Origin: Chitinophagaceae bacterium
GTDB lineage: Bacteria; Bacteroidota; Bacteroidia; Chitinophagales; Chitinophagaceae
NCBI GenBank assembly: GCA_025455205.1
Contig: JALOMZ010000148.1
Coordinates: 1 to 5,706, forward strand
Direction of reading: 5' to 3'
Length of the DNA stretch: 5,706 nucleotides
Shown here one piece after another: positions 1 through 4,021 of the stretch. How positions within the stretch are numbered: the first letter of the stretch is position 1; the number at the start of each line of letters is the position of its first letter. A program made the position numbers and the translations under genes. The notes under the pieces were generated by a model, which saw only the letters and a list, made by a program, of their open reading frames with translations, searched no databases and was not told where the DNA came from.

Positions 1-469
1 ATTTCCCATCAACAACGATGATGAGCTGTTTGGCCGGCTGATCCTGGAGATCAACCAGGCGGGTCTCAGCTGGACCACCATCCTGAAGAAGGAAGCCCAT
101 TTCAGGAGGGCCTACCATGGCTTTCAGGTTGCCCGGGTAGCGGCTTACGGGGAAGAAGACAAGGAACGGCTGCTGCAGGATGCCGGCATCATTCGCAACC
201 GGCTGAAAATAGAGGCAGCGGTGCACAATGCACGGGTGGTGATGCAGCTGCAGCAGGAATATGGAAGCTTCCGGCAATGGCTGGATGCACATCATCCGTT
301 GCCTAAGGAGGCCTGGGTGAAGCTGTTCCGGAAGCAATTCCGGTTTACCGGTGGTGAAATAGTCAATGAGTTCCTGCTCAGCACCGGCTACCTGCCCGGT
401 GCCCACCAGCCGGATTGCCCGGTGTACGCCCATGTCCTCCGGACCGGTCCCGCCTGGTGCCGGGGTTGA
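1..469 (+). CDS. tag: DNA-3-methyladenine glycosylase I, 3' part (start lies outside the window)
   Basis: The enzyme removes 3-methyladenine from alkylated DNA as the first step of cytoplasmic base-excision repair. The reading frame begins at base 2 and gives 155 residues before TGA. The stretch LILEINQAGLSW near the visible N-terminus aligns with the E. coli Tag segment LEGQQAGLSW. Visible E16 therefore corresponds to the catalytic-pocket Glu38, and W24 to Trp46. The segment LLQDAGIIRNRLKIEAAVHN matches the helix-hairpin-helix region of the family. Near the C-terminus H135-x3-C139 matches half of the zinc-binding His/Cys set of Tag. About 25-30 N-terminal residues, including the first zinc ligands, are upstream of the window. 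The stop is 50 bp before the tatC ATG on the same strand, so the two could share a transcript. Family assignment is firm; substrate range is inferred from the family. Confidence 0.93.
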   Translation, partial: FPINNDDELFGRLILEINQAGLSWTTILKKEAHFRRAYHGFQVARVAAYGEEDKERLLQDAGIIRNRLKIEAAVHNARVVMQLQQEYGSFRQWLDAHHPLPKEAWVKLFRKQFRFTGGEIVNEFLLSTGYLPGAHQPDCPVYAHVLRTGPAWCRG

Positions 470-519
470 AGGGACCAGCATAAAGGGAAATTCATCCGCC
501 CGGATAATGCCCCTTCCCA

Positions 520-1440
520 ATGTCTATGCCTTCCGCCTTACATTTGCCCTTCCTGAGCAAAAACCAAGCAGCCGTGGCGCTAAAACTGATAGAGCGGAGA
601 CAAGAGAACGTGCCCGAGGGTGCGGAGATGAGCTTTGTAGACCACCTGGAGGAATTGCGCTGGCACATTGTGCGCGCCGTCATTTCCATCCTCATAGGGG
701 CCATCCTGTGCTTTGTGTACATAGACGAAGTGATGGATATGGTCATCTTCGGCCCCATCGAAAAGGGATTCGTCACCTACGACTGGTTGTGCCGCCTGGG
801 CCACAAGATTGGCGCCGGCGACTCGCTCTGCCTGCCTCCGCCCGATGTGCAGATGCAGACCACCACTTTCGGCGGCCAGTTCATCAGCAGCATTACCATT
901 GCCTTTATGAGCGGCCTTATTGTGGCCTTCCCCTATGTATTCTGGGAGGTATGGCGGTTCATCAAGCCGGCCCTGAAGCCTCATGAACTGAAATACACCC
1001 GCGGGGCCATCTTCTTTGTTTCCTTCTTCTTTTTCCTGGGGGTGGCCTTCGGATACTTTCTGCTGGCTCCCTTCACCTTCAGCTTCCTGAGCAACTATAA
1101 AATTGGTACCCACAATATCATTGAAACCAAGCCGGTGCTGAATGACTATATCGATAACCTCATCGATATTACCGTTGGGGCCGGACTGGCTTTTGAGCTG
1201 CCTGTGATCAGCTATGTGCTCACCCGCATTGGGCTCATCACGCCGGGCTTTTTGCGTGAATACCGCAAGTATGCCTATGTGGGCCTGCTGATGATTGCCG
1301 CGGTGATCACGCCCAGCCCCGACTGGATGAGCCAGCTGATCGTAGTACTGCCCCTGATCCTGCTGTATGAGCTGAGCATCATCATTTCTGCCCGCGTGGC
1401 CCGCCAGGAGGCGAAAAGGGAAGCGGAAGAATGGAGCTGA
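520..1440 (+). CDS. tatC: Sec-independent (twin-arginine) protein translocase subunit TatC
   Basis: TatC is the inner-membrane receptor that recognises twin-arginine signal peptides and, with TatA/B-type subunits, exports folded proteins. The 306-residue product has six hydrophobic segments at about 50-68, 121-142, 161-184, 214-237, 250-264 and 271-290. Family landmarks are clear. HLEELR (42-47) is the cytoplasmic signal-peptide-binding motif. F147 and E156 in FIKPALKPHE match E. coli F94 and E103. E226 in AFELPV matches the conserved Glu of TM4. TPSPDWMSQ (264-272) is the TM5-TM6 loop motif. The first periplasmic loop is long and carries C91 and C104, as I recall for Bacteroidota TatC. The chosen ATG is the longest frame; GTG at 574 (reading VALKLIERR) or ATG at 628 (MSFVDHLEELRW) are alternatives. 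An exact TAnnTTTG box at 539-546 favours the GTG. No tatA or tatB gene is present in the window. Confidence 0.95.
   Translation: MSMPSALHLPFLSKNQAAVALKLIERRQENVPEGAEMSFVDHLEELRWHIVRAVISILIGAILCFVYIDEVMDMVIFGPIEKGFVTYDWLCRLGHKIGAGDSLCLPPPDVQMQTTTFGGQFISSITIAFMSGLIVAFPYVFWEVWRFIKPALKPHELKYTRGAIFFVSFFFFLGVAFGYFLLAPFTFSFLSNYKIGTHNIIETKPVLNDYIDNLIDITVGAGLAFELPVISYVLTRIGLITPGFLREYRKYAYVGLLMIAAVITPSPDWMSQLIVVLPLILLYELSIIISARVARQEAKREAEEWS
539..546 (+). promoter_or_regulatory. Possible Bacteroidota -7 box (TACATTTG) for tatC
   Basis: TACATTTG is an exact match to the Bacteroidota -7 consensus TAnnTTTG. A start of transcription about 7 bases downstream (near 553) would leave an A-rich leader of about 20 bases before the GTG at 574. 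I see no TTG at the usual 17-23 bp upstream, so the -33 half is missing or weak. If it is used, the ATG at 520 would be upstream of the transcript. Confidence 0.3.
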
Positions 1441-1445
1441 TGAGA

Positions 1446-1503
1446 GGCAATGGGGGAATAGGGAATAGGGGAATAGGGAATAGGGAATAGGCAATGGGGG
1501 AAT
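1446..1503 (+). repeat. G-rich GGGAATA tandem tract just after tatC, with G-quadruplex pattern
   Basis: Units of GGGAATA, GGGGAATA and GGCAATGG recur here. The 14-mer GGCAATGGGGGAAT occurs at 1446-1459 and again at 1490-1503. Between them lie five G tracts (1452-1456, 1461-1463, 1468-1471, 1476-1478, 1483-1485), each separated by AATA. This satisfies the G3+N1-7 pattern for an intramolecular G-quadruplex on the plus strand, that is, in the 3' untranslated RNA of tatC. It starts only 12 bp after the tatC stop. Confidence 0.8.
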
Positions 1504-1523
1504 GGGCAGTAGGGCTGGCGTTG

Positions 1524-1553
1524 TGGAATTTGGGATTTTCCTGTTTGGGATTT
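1524..1553 (+). repeat. 30-bp satellite module, copy 1
   Basis: The module begins TGGAATTTGGGATTTTC and ends TTTGGGATTT. It matches 1815-1844 at 28 of 30 positions and 3891-3920 at 28 of 30. This copy sits 6 bp before the 169-bp repeat. Confidence 0.8.
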
Positions 1554-1559
1554 CTCCTT

Positions 1560-1728
1560 GATGTGCTGATCAGCTAATTAGCTGATGTGCTGATGGTGGG
1601 AATGAGAAAATGAGCAAATCAGCAAATGTGAAAATGGAGTTTGAGGAAAGAGGGTGTCAGGCTAGGGTGGGTTGGGGAAACCTGCCGGCAAGGGTCGCCC
1701 ATGTCCCACCGCGCAGCGTCCCACGAAA
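1560..1728 (+). repeat. 169-bp interspersed repeat, copy A
   Basis: This stretch aligns without gaps to 3715-3883, in the same orientation, with 10 mismatches counted by eye (about 94% identity). Internal structure, left to right: GATGTGCTGAT at 1560-1570 and again at 1584-1594; an 18-bp perfect palindrome between them (1569-1586, core CAGCTAATTAGCTG); an A-rich stretch of AAAATGAGCAAAT words; a G-rich stretch (1662-1678); and GTCCCAC repeated at 1703-1709 and 1718-1724 with an 8-bp spacer. I see no convincing open reading frame. It lies between tatC and rpiB, which point the same way. Its role is unknown. Confidence 0.92.
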
Positions 1729-1762
1729 AAAATATCTGCCAGCGTGGAATTCCACCGGTAGT

Positions 1763-1790
1763 AATAGGCAATAGTGAATAGGCAATAGTG
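1763..1790 (+). repeat. Perfect 14-bp tandem duplication (AATAGGCAATAGTG x2)
   Basis: AATAGGCAATAGTG at 1763-1776 is followed directly by an identical copy at 1777-1790. The unit is a variant of the GGGAATA/GGCAATA words found at 1446-1503 and 3691-3711, so it belongs to the same intergenic repeat vocabulary. Confidence 0.85.
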
Positions 1791-1814
1791 GAACAGGCCA
1801 TGGGGCAGGCCCAC

Positions 1815-1844
1815 TGGAATTTGGGATTTTCGTATTTGGGATTT
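1815..1844 (+). repeat. 30-bp satellite module, copy 2
   Basis: This copy differs from copy 1 (1524-1553) at two central positions only. It lies 86 bp after the 169-bp repeat and 29 bp before the rpiB start. Its TTTG at 1835-1838, 22 bp upstream of TAATTTTC at 1861-1868, could act as a -33 element for rpiB, but the -7 box is imperfect and the leader would be almost absent. Confidence 0.8.
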
Positions 1845-1873
1845 GATTTTTTCGAATATTTAATTTTCATCAT

Positions 1874-2323
1874 ATGGTTTTCAGCACAACGCTTCCCATT
1901 GCCATTGGCGCCGACCATGCCGGTGTGGAATACAAGGACGCCGTGGTAAAATGGCTGCAGGAAAAAGGGTTTCAGGTGAAAGACTTTGGTACCCACGGCG
2001 GGTCGTCGGTAGACTATCCGGATTTTGCCCATCCCACGGCAGCTGCGGTGGAGAATGGGGAGGCTGCTTTTGGCATCCTGTTTTGTGGCAGTGCCAATGG
2101 GGTGGCCATCACAGCCAATAAGCACCAGGGCATCCGGGCTGGTTTGTGCTGGGACAATGAAGTGGCCCGCCTGGTGCGGCTGCACAATGATGCCAACATG
2201 ATCTGCATCCCGGCCCGTTTTGTGGCCCTGCCTTACGCCCTGCAGATGCTGGAAACCTTCATGAACACAGCCTTCGAAGGTGGCCGCCATGCCAACCGCG
2301 TAGGCAAGATTGGCTGCATGTGA
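1874..2323 (+). CDS. rpiB: Ribose-5-phosphate isomerase B (RpiB/LacAB family)
   Basis: RpiB interconverts ribose 5-phosphate and ribulose 5-phosphate in the cytoplasmic non-oxidative pentose phosphate pathway. The 149-residue product has the usual family length. GADHAG (12-17) holds the Asp-His of the active site. VDYPDFA (46-52) and CGSANGVAITANK (71-83) follow, with C71 at the catalytic-base position. RLHNDANM (102-109) carries the ring-opening His104, and IPARF (112-116) supplies the phosphate-binding Arg. GGRHANRVGKI (137-147) is the family C-terminus, which reaches the neighbouring subunit in known dimers. The start is the first ATG in frame, preceded by an AT-rich leader. The stop overlaps the next gene by one base (TGATG), so translation of the two is probably coupled. 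A repeat block of more than 400 bp separates it from tatC. Allose-6-phosphate isomerase activity, known in some RpiB enzymes, cannot be excluded. Confidence 0.95.
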   Translation: MVFSTTLPIAIGADHAGVEYKDAVVKWLQEKGFQVKDFGTHGGSSVDYPDFAHPTAAAVENGEAAFGILFCGSANGVAITANKHQGIRAGLCWDNEVARLVRLHNDANMICIPARFVALPYALQMLETFMNTAFEGGRHANRVGKIGCM

Positions 2324-2859
2324 TGAGTGCGCCACCGCCTGCCGTGATGGAAACCGCCCGTTTGTGGTTGCGCGAAATGACGCCCGCAGACGCCGGACTG
2401 CTCAAAATGCTGAATGATGATCCACAGGTGTTGCAGTATACCGGCGATATGGCTTTTGCATCGGAGGAGGAGGCCCGCCAGTTCCTGGAAGGGTACGAGC
2501 AGTACCGCTTGTTCAACCGCGGACGCTGGGCAGTGATCCGCAAGGAGGACAATGCTTTCATGGGTTGGTGCGGACTGAAATACCATCCCGATACCGGGCA
2601 AACAGACCTGGGCTTCCGGCTCATGAAAAGGTACTGGAACCATGGTTATACCACAGAGGCAGCACGTGCCTGCCTGGCCTATGGGTTTGACCAATTGGGC
2701 CTTGCGGAGATTTACGCGCAGGTGCGGCAGGAGAATGCCGCCTCCATAAAAGTGCTGAAGAAACTGGGGCTGCGACAGGTGGGTGCTGCCCTGTTTGATG
2801 GGATCCATCCCGGATACCTGTTTTCGGTTACCCGGGATGCCTGGATCAGCTTACCATAG
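2323..2859 (+). CDS. GNAT-family N-acetyltransferase, RimJ/RimL (Acetyltransf_3) type
   Basis: This is an acetyl-CoA-dependent acyltransferase of 178 residues, of normal length for the type. The N-terminal METARLWLREM (9-19) is the first strand typical of RimJ/RimL proteins. Motif A, LGFRLMKRYWNHGYTTEA (96-113), gives the strand, the pyrophosphate-binding loop (R103-G108) and the helix start. QENAASIKVLKKLGL (136-150) is motif B, with the conserved Asn and Ser. The start is the ATG inside TGATG, overlapping the rpiB stop by one base; GTG at 2320 and ATG at 2347 are alternatives, the latter giving METARLWL. The acceptor cannot be read from sequence: ribosomal-protein N-termini, small amines and antibiotics are all possible in this family. 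Coupling to rpiB suggests coordinated expression, not necessarily a shared pathway. Confidence 0.92.
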   Translation: MSAPPPAVMETARLWLREMTPADAGLLKMLNDDPQVLQYTGDMAFASEEEARQFLEGYEQYRLFNRGRWAVIRKEDNAFMGWCGLKYHPDTGQTDLGFRLMKRYWNHGYTTEAARACLAYGFDQLGLAEIYAQVRQENAASIKVLKKLGLRQVGAALFDGIHPGYLFSVTRDAWISLP

Positions 2860-2938
2860 CGGCAACGCCATATATGGCGGCCAGCAGCAATACGAATACG
2901 ATAAACAATACGGTTACCGGTTTGGCGGAAGAATTCAT
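2846..2938 (-). CDS. Candidate small single-pass membrane peptide (30 aa)
   Basis: The minus strand reads MNSSAKPVTVLFIVFVLLL and then AAIYGVAAMVS before TGA. A short polar N-terminus with one lysine leads into about 22 uninterrupted hydrophobic residues (7-28), the shape of a bacterial small membrane protein. It is antisense and convergent to the GNAT gene, overlapping its last 14 bases. Upstream, TAGATTTG (2953-2960) is an exact TAnnTTTG box with TTG 21 bp further upstream. A longer in-frame version starts at 2974 and adds 12 residues, but that start lies upstream of the box. I do not recognise a family. The hydrophobic composition could be chance in so short a frame, so this remains a candidate. 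Confidence 0.42.
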   Translation of the reverse strand: MNSSAKPVTVLFIVFVLLLAAIYGVAAMVS

Positions 2939-2952
2939 GCAGCAGTGTTTTT

Positions 2953-2984
2953 CAAATCTAACTAAGCAATGCATGCAAATGCAA
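2953..2984 (-). promoter_or_regulatory. Possible Bacteroidota promoter for the small membrane ORF
   Basis: On the minus strand TTG (2982-2984) and TAGATTTG (2953-2960) are separated by 21 bp. This fits the TTG-N17-23-TAnnTTTG layout reported for Bacteroidota, with an exact -7 box. The predicted transcription start is about 7 bases before the ATG at 2938, so the leader would be very short. Confidence 0.35.
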
Positions 2985-3054
2985 TGCCGAATTTTTCACG
3001 GGGTGTGAATAGGGTGGATTCCGTGAGGATAAGGTGCTCCTTAAACTCATTGGT

Positions 3055-3074
3055 GCCGGTATGGTATTACCGGC
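3055..3074. other. 7-bp inverted repeat over the TPR gene stop codon
   Basis: GCCGGTA (3055-3061) pairs with TACCGGC (3068-3074) around a 6-base loop, and the stop codon of the minus-strand TPR gene (3067-3069) falls in it. TTTT follows on the plus strand only, so it looks more like a weak plus-strand terminator than one for the TPR gene. The rest of 2939-3066 shows only a GCAATGC pair (2966-2972, 2981-2987) and no further gene. Confidence 0.35.
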
Positions 3075-3597
3075 TTTTGCGAAACAGGTTCAACCATGGC
3101 TTACGCTGCTGGCCGAGGCTCATTTTGGTATGGCATCGTTCCATGTCGGCCTGGTAATCCTTTACTTTTTCGTTGCTCATGGTTTGCATGAGGGCCCTGC
3201 GGTACCATTGAATGGCCTCAGACAGCTGTCCGCGGAGTTCGGCCACCATGCCATAGCGGTAGTACACCCAGCTTTTGTCGATGGTGCGTATGCCCAGGCA
3301 GCGGTCCAGGAATTCTGCCAACTCCTCAAAGCGTTCCAGGTCTATCAGTATGCTGGCCATATGGAAATAGGGATGCGGATACAGGGGATCCGACGCAATG
3401 GCTGCTTTAAAATGCACCTCGGCCTTCTGGTAATTCTCAAACTGGGTTTTGTAGATCCATCCCAGCGAATTATGGGCCGGGGCATAGTCCGGTTCTTCGT
3501 ACAGTATTTCCTCATACTTGCGGAAGGCCTCGTGGAATTGGGAATTGCGGATGTCGGCTTCTGCCTCCAGGTATAGCTCTTCGGTTCTTGCGTTCAT
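3067..3597 (-). CDS. Tetratricopeptide repeat (TPR) protein, 176 aa
   Basis: The product is a helical-repeat scaffold protein, probably for protein-protein contacts; no enzymatic domain is visible. About four TPR units can be read: residues 5-38 (FHEAFRKYEEILYEEPDYAP at 21-40), 39-73 (AHNSLGWIY, YQKAEVHFKAAIASDP), 74-107 (YFHMASILIDLERFEELAEF) and 110-143 (YYRYGMVAELRGQLSEAIQW). A basic tail (RKPWLNLFRKSR) closes it. There is no signal peptide or membrane segment, so a cytoplasmic location is inferred. I chose the ATG at 3597 (MNARTEELYLEAEADI) because the frame upstream of it is encoded by the repeat block and reads as Phe/His/Cys-rich low-complexity sequence. The gene stands alone on its strand here; its partner is unknown. 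Confidence 0.88.
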   Translation of the reverse strand: MNARTEELYLEAEADIRNSQFHEAFRKYEEILYEEPDYAPAHNSLGWIYKTQFENYQKAEVHFKAAIASDPLYPHPYFHMASILIDLERFEELAEFLDRCLGIRTIDKSWVYYRYGMVAELRGQLSEAIQWYRRALMQTMSNEKVKDYQADMERCHTKMSLGQQRKPWLNLFRKSR

Positions 3598-3631
3598 GGT
3601 TGGTTGCCTGCCAGGGTTGTGGGCAAGCGTG

Positions 3632-3660
3632 CAAAGATGGGCAATTTGAAAATGAGCAAA
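3632..3660 (-). promoter_or_regulatory. Possible promoter of the TPR gene, -33 part inside repeat DNA
   Basis: On the minus strand TTTG (3657-3660) lies 17 bp before CATCTTTG (3632-3639), which matches TAnnTTTG at 7 of 8 positions. The leader to the ATG at 3597 would be about 27 bases. The TTTG belongs to an AAAATGAGCAAAT repeat word, so repeat DNA may supply half of the promoter. Confidence 0.35.
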
Positions 3661-3711
3661 TCTGAAAATTTGAAAATGGATGAGGAATTGGGCAATAGGG
3701 AATAGGCAATA
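3641..3711 (+). repeat. Low-complexity repeat words left of the 169-bp copy B
   Basis: TTTGAAAAT occurs at 3645-3653 and 3669-3677. AAAATGAGCAAAT occurs at 3650-3662 and again inside copy B. GGCAATAGGGAATAGGCAAT at 3691-3710 repeats the vocabulary seen at 1446-1503 and 1763-1790. The arrangement is irregular, not a fixed-period array. No gene is visible here. Confidence 0.7.
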
Positions 3712-3714
3712 AAG

Positions 3715-3883
3715 GATGTGCTGATTGGCTAATTTGCTGATGTGCTGATGGTGGGAATGAGAAAATGAGCAAATTAGCAAATGTGAAAATGGAGTTTGAG
3801 GAAAGAGGGTGTCAGGTTAGGGTTGGTTGGGGCAACCTGCTGGCAAGGGTCGCTCATGTCCCACAGCGCAGCGTCCCACGAAA
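3715..3883 (+). repeat. 169-bp interspersed repeat, copy B
   Basis: This is the second copy of 1560-1728, displaced by exactly 2155 bp in direct orientation. Three of the 10 mismatches fall in the palindrome of copy A, which is lost here. The paired GATGTGCTGAT (3715-3725, 3739-3749) and the GTCCCAC pair with its 8-bp spacer (3858-3864, 3873-3879) are intact. It lies between the 5' side of the TPR gene and the terminator of the deoxyhypusine-synthase-like gene. Confidence 0.92.
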
Positions 3884-3890
3884 CAGGCGC

Positions 3891-3920
3891 TGGAATTTGG
3901 AATTTTCCTTTTTGGGATTT
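3891..3920 (+). repeat. 30-bp satellite module, copy 3
   Basis: It matches copy 1 (1524-1553) at 28 of 30 positions. Here the module follows the 169-bp repeat by 7 bp, whereas copy 1 precedes its 169-bp neighbour by 6 bp, so the order of modules differs between the two sites. Confidence 0.8.
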
Positions 3921-3955
3921 TGCTGATGCAATGCGGTGCTTGTAGCAGGGGCATC

Positions 3956-3999
3956 AAAAAACCGGCCGGATCATAAGCAACTGCTTCATCCGGCCGGCT
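3956..3999 (-). terminator. Rho-independent terminator of the deoxyhypusine-synthase-like gene
   Basis: Read on the minus strand, CCGGCCGGAT (3997-3988) pairs perfectly with ATCCGGCCGG (3971-3962). An inner AAGC/GCTT stem (3986-3983 with 3978-3975) closes the loop. Six T residues (3961-3956) follow directly. It begins 22 bp after the stop at 4022. The 10-bp GC-rich stem with a T run is a textbook intrinsic terminator. The plus strand lacks a T run, so it is one-directional, and it insulates the repeat block from transcription from the right. Confidence 0.9.
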
Positions 4000-4021
4000 G
4001 TGAAGGGTAAAGATTTGCGGT

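Noticed and set aside
366..986. Plus-strand frame of 206 codons bridging tag and tatC
   Set aside because: It overlaps both genes in another frame, and its product is an Arg/His/Pro-rich shadow translation.
580..1494. Long minus-strand open frame of 304 codons
   Set aside because: It lies antisense to tatC, its start region is GGGAATA repeat DNA read as Pro/Tyr/Phe-rich sequence, and no family features are seen.
1652..1678. Second G-quadruplex in the G-rich half of the 169-bp repeat
   Set aside because: The fourth G tract needs a loop of about 10 bases, and copy B has one tract interrupted (GGGTTGGTTGGGG), so the pattern is weak.
1560..1728. Insertion sequence, MITE or integron attC site
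   Set aside because: No terminal inverted repeats, target duplication, transposase or integrase, and no RYYYAAC/GTTRRRY pairing were found at either copy.
1441..1873. CRISPR array
   Set aside because: Repeat units vary in length and spacing, there are no unique spacers of constant size, and no cas gene is present.
1619..2808. Minus-strand frames of 238, 191 and 121 codons
   Set aside because: They are antisense to rpiB and the GNAT gene, both of which have clear family motifs; the frames show none.
3034..3576. Plus-strand frame of 180 codons
   Set aside because: It is antisense to the TPR gene, whose TPR pattern on the minus strand is clear.
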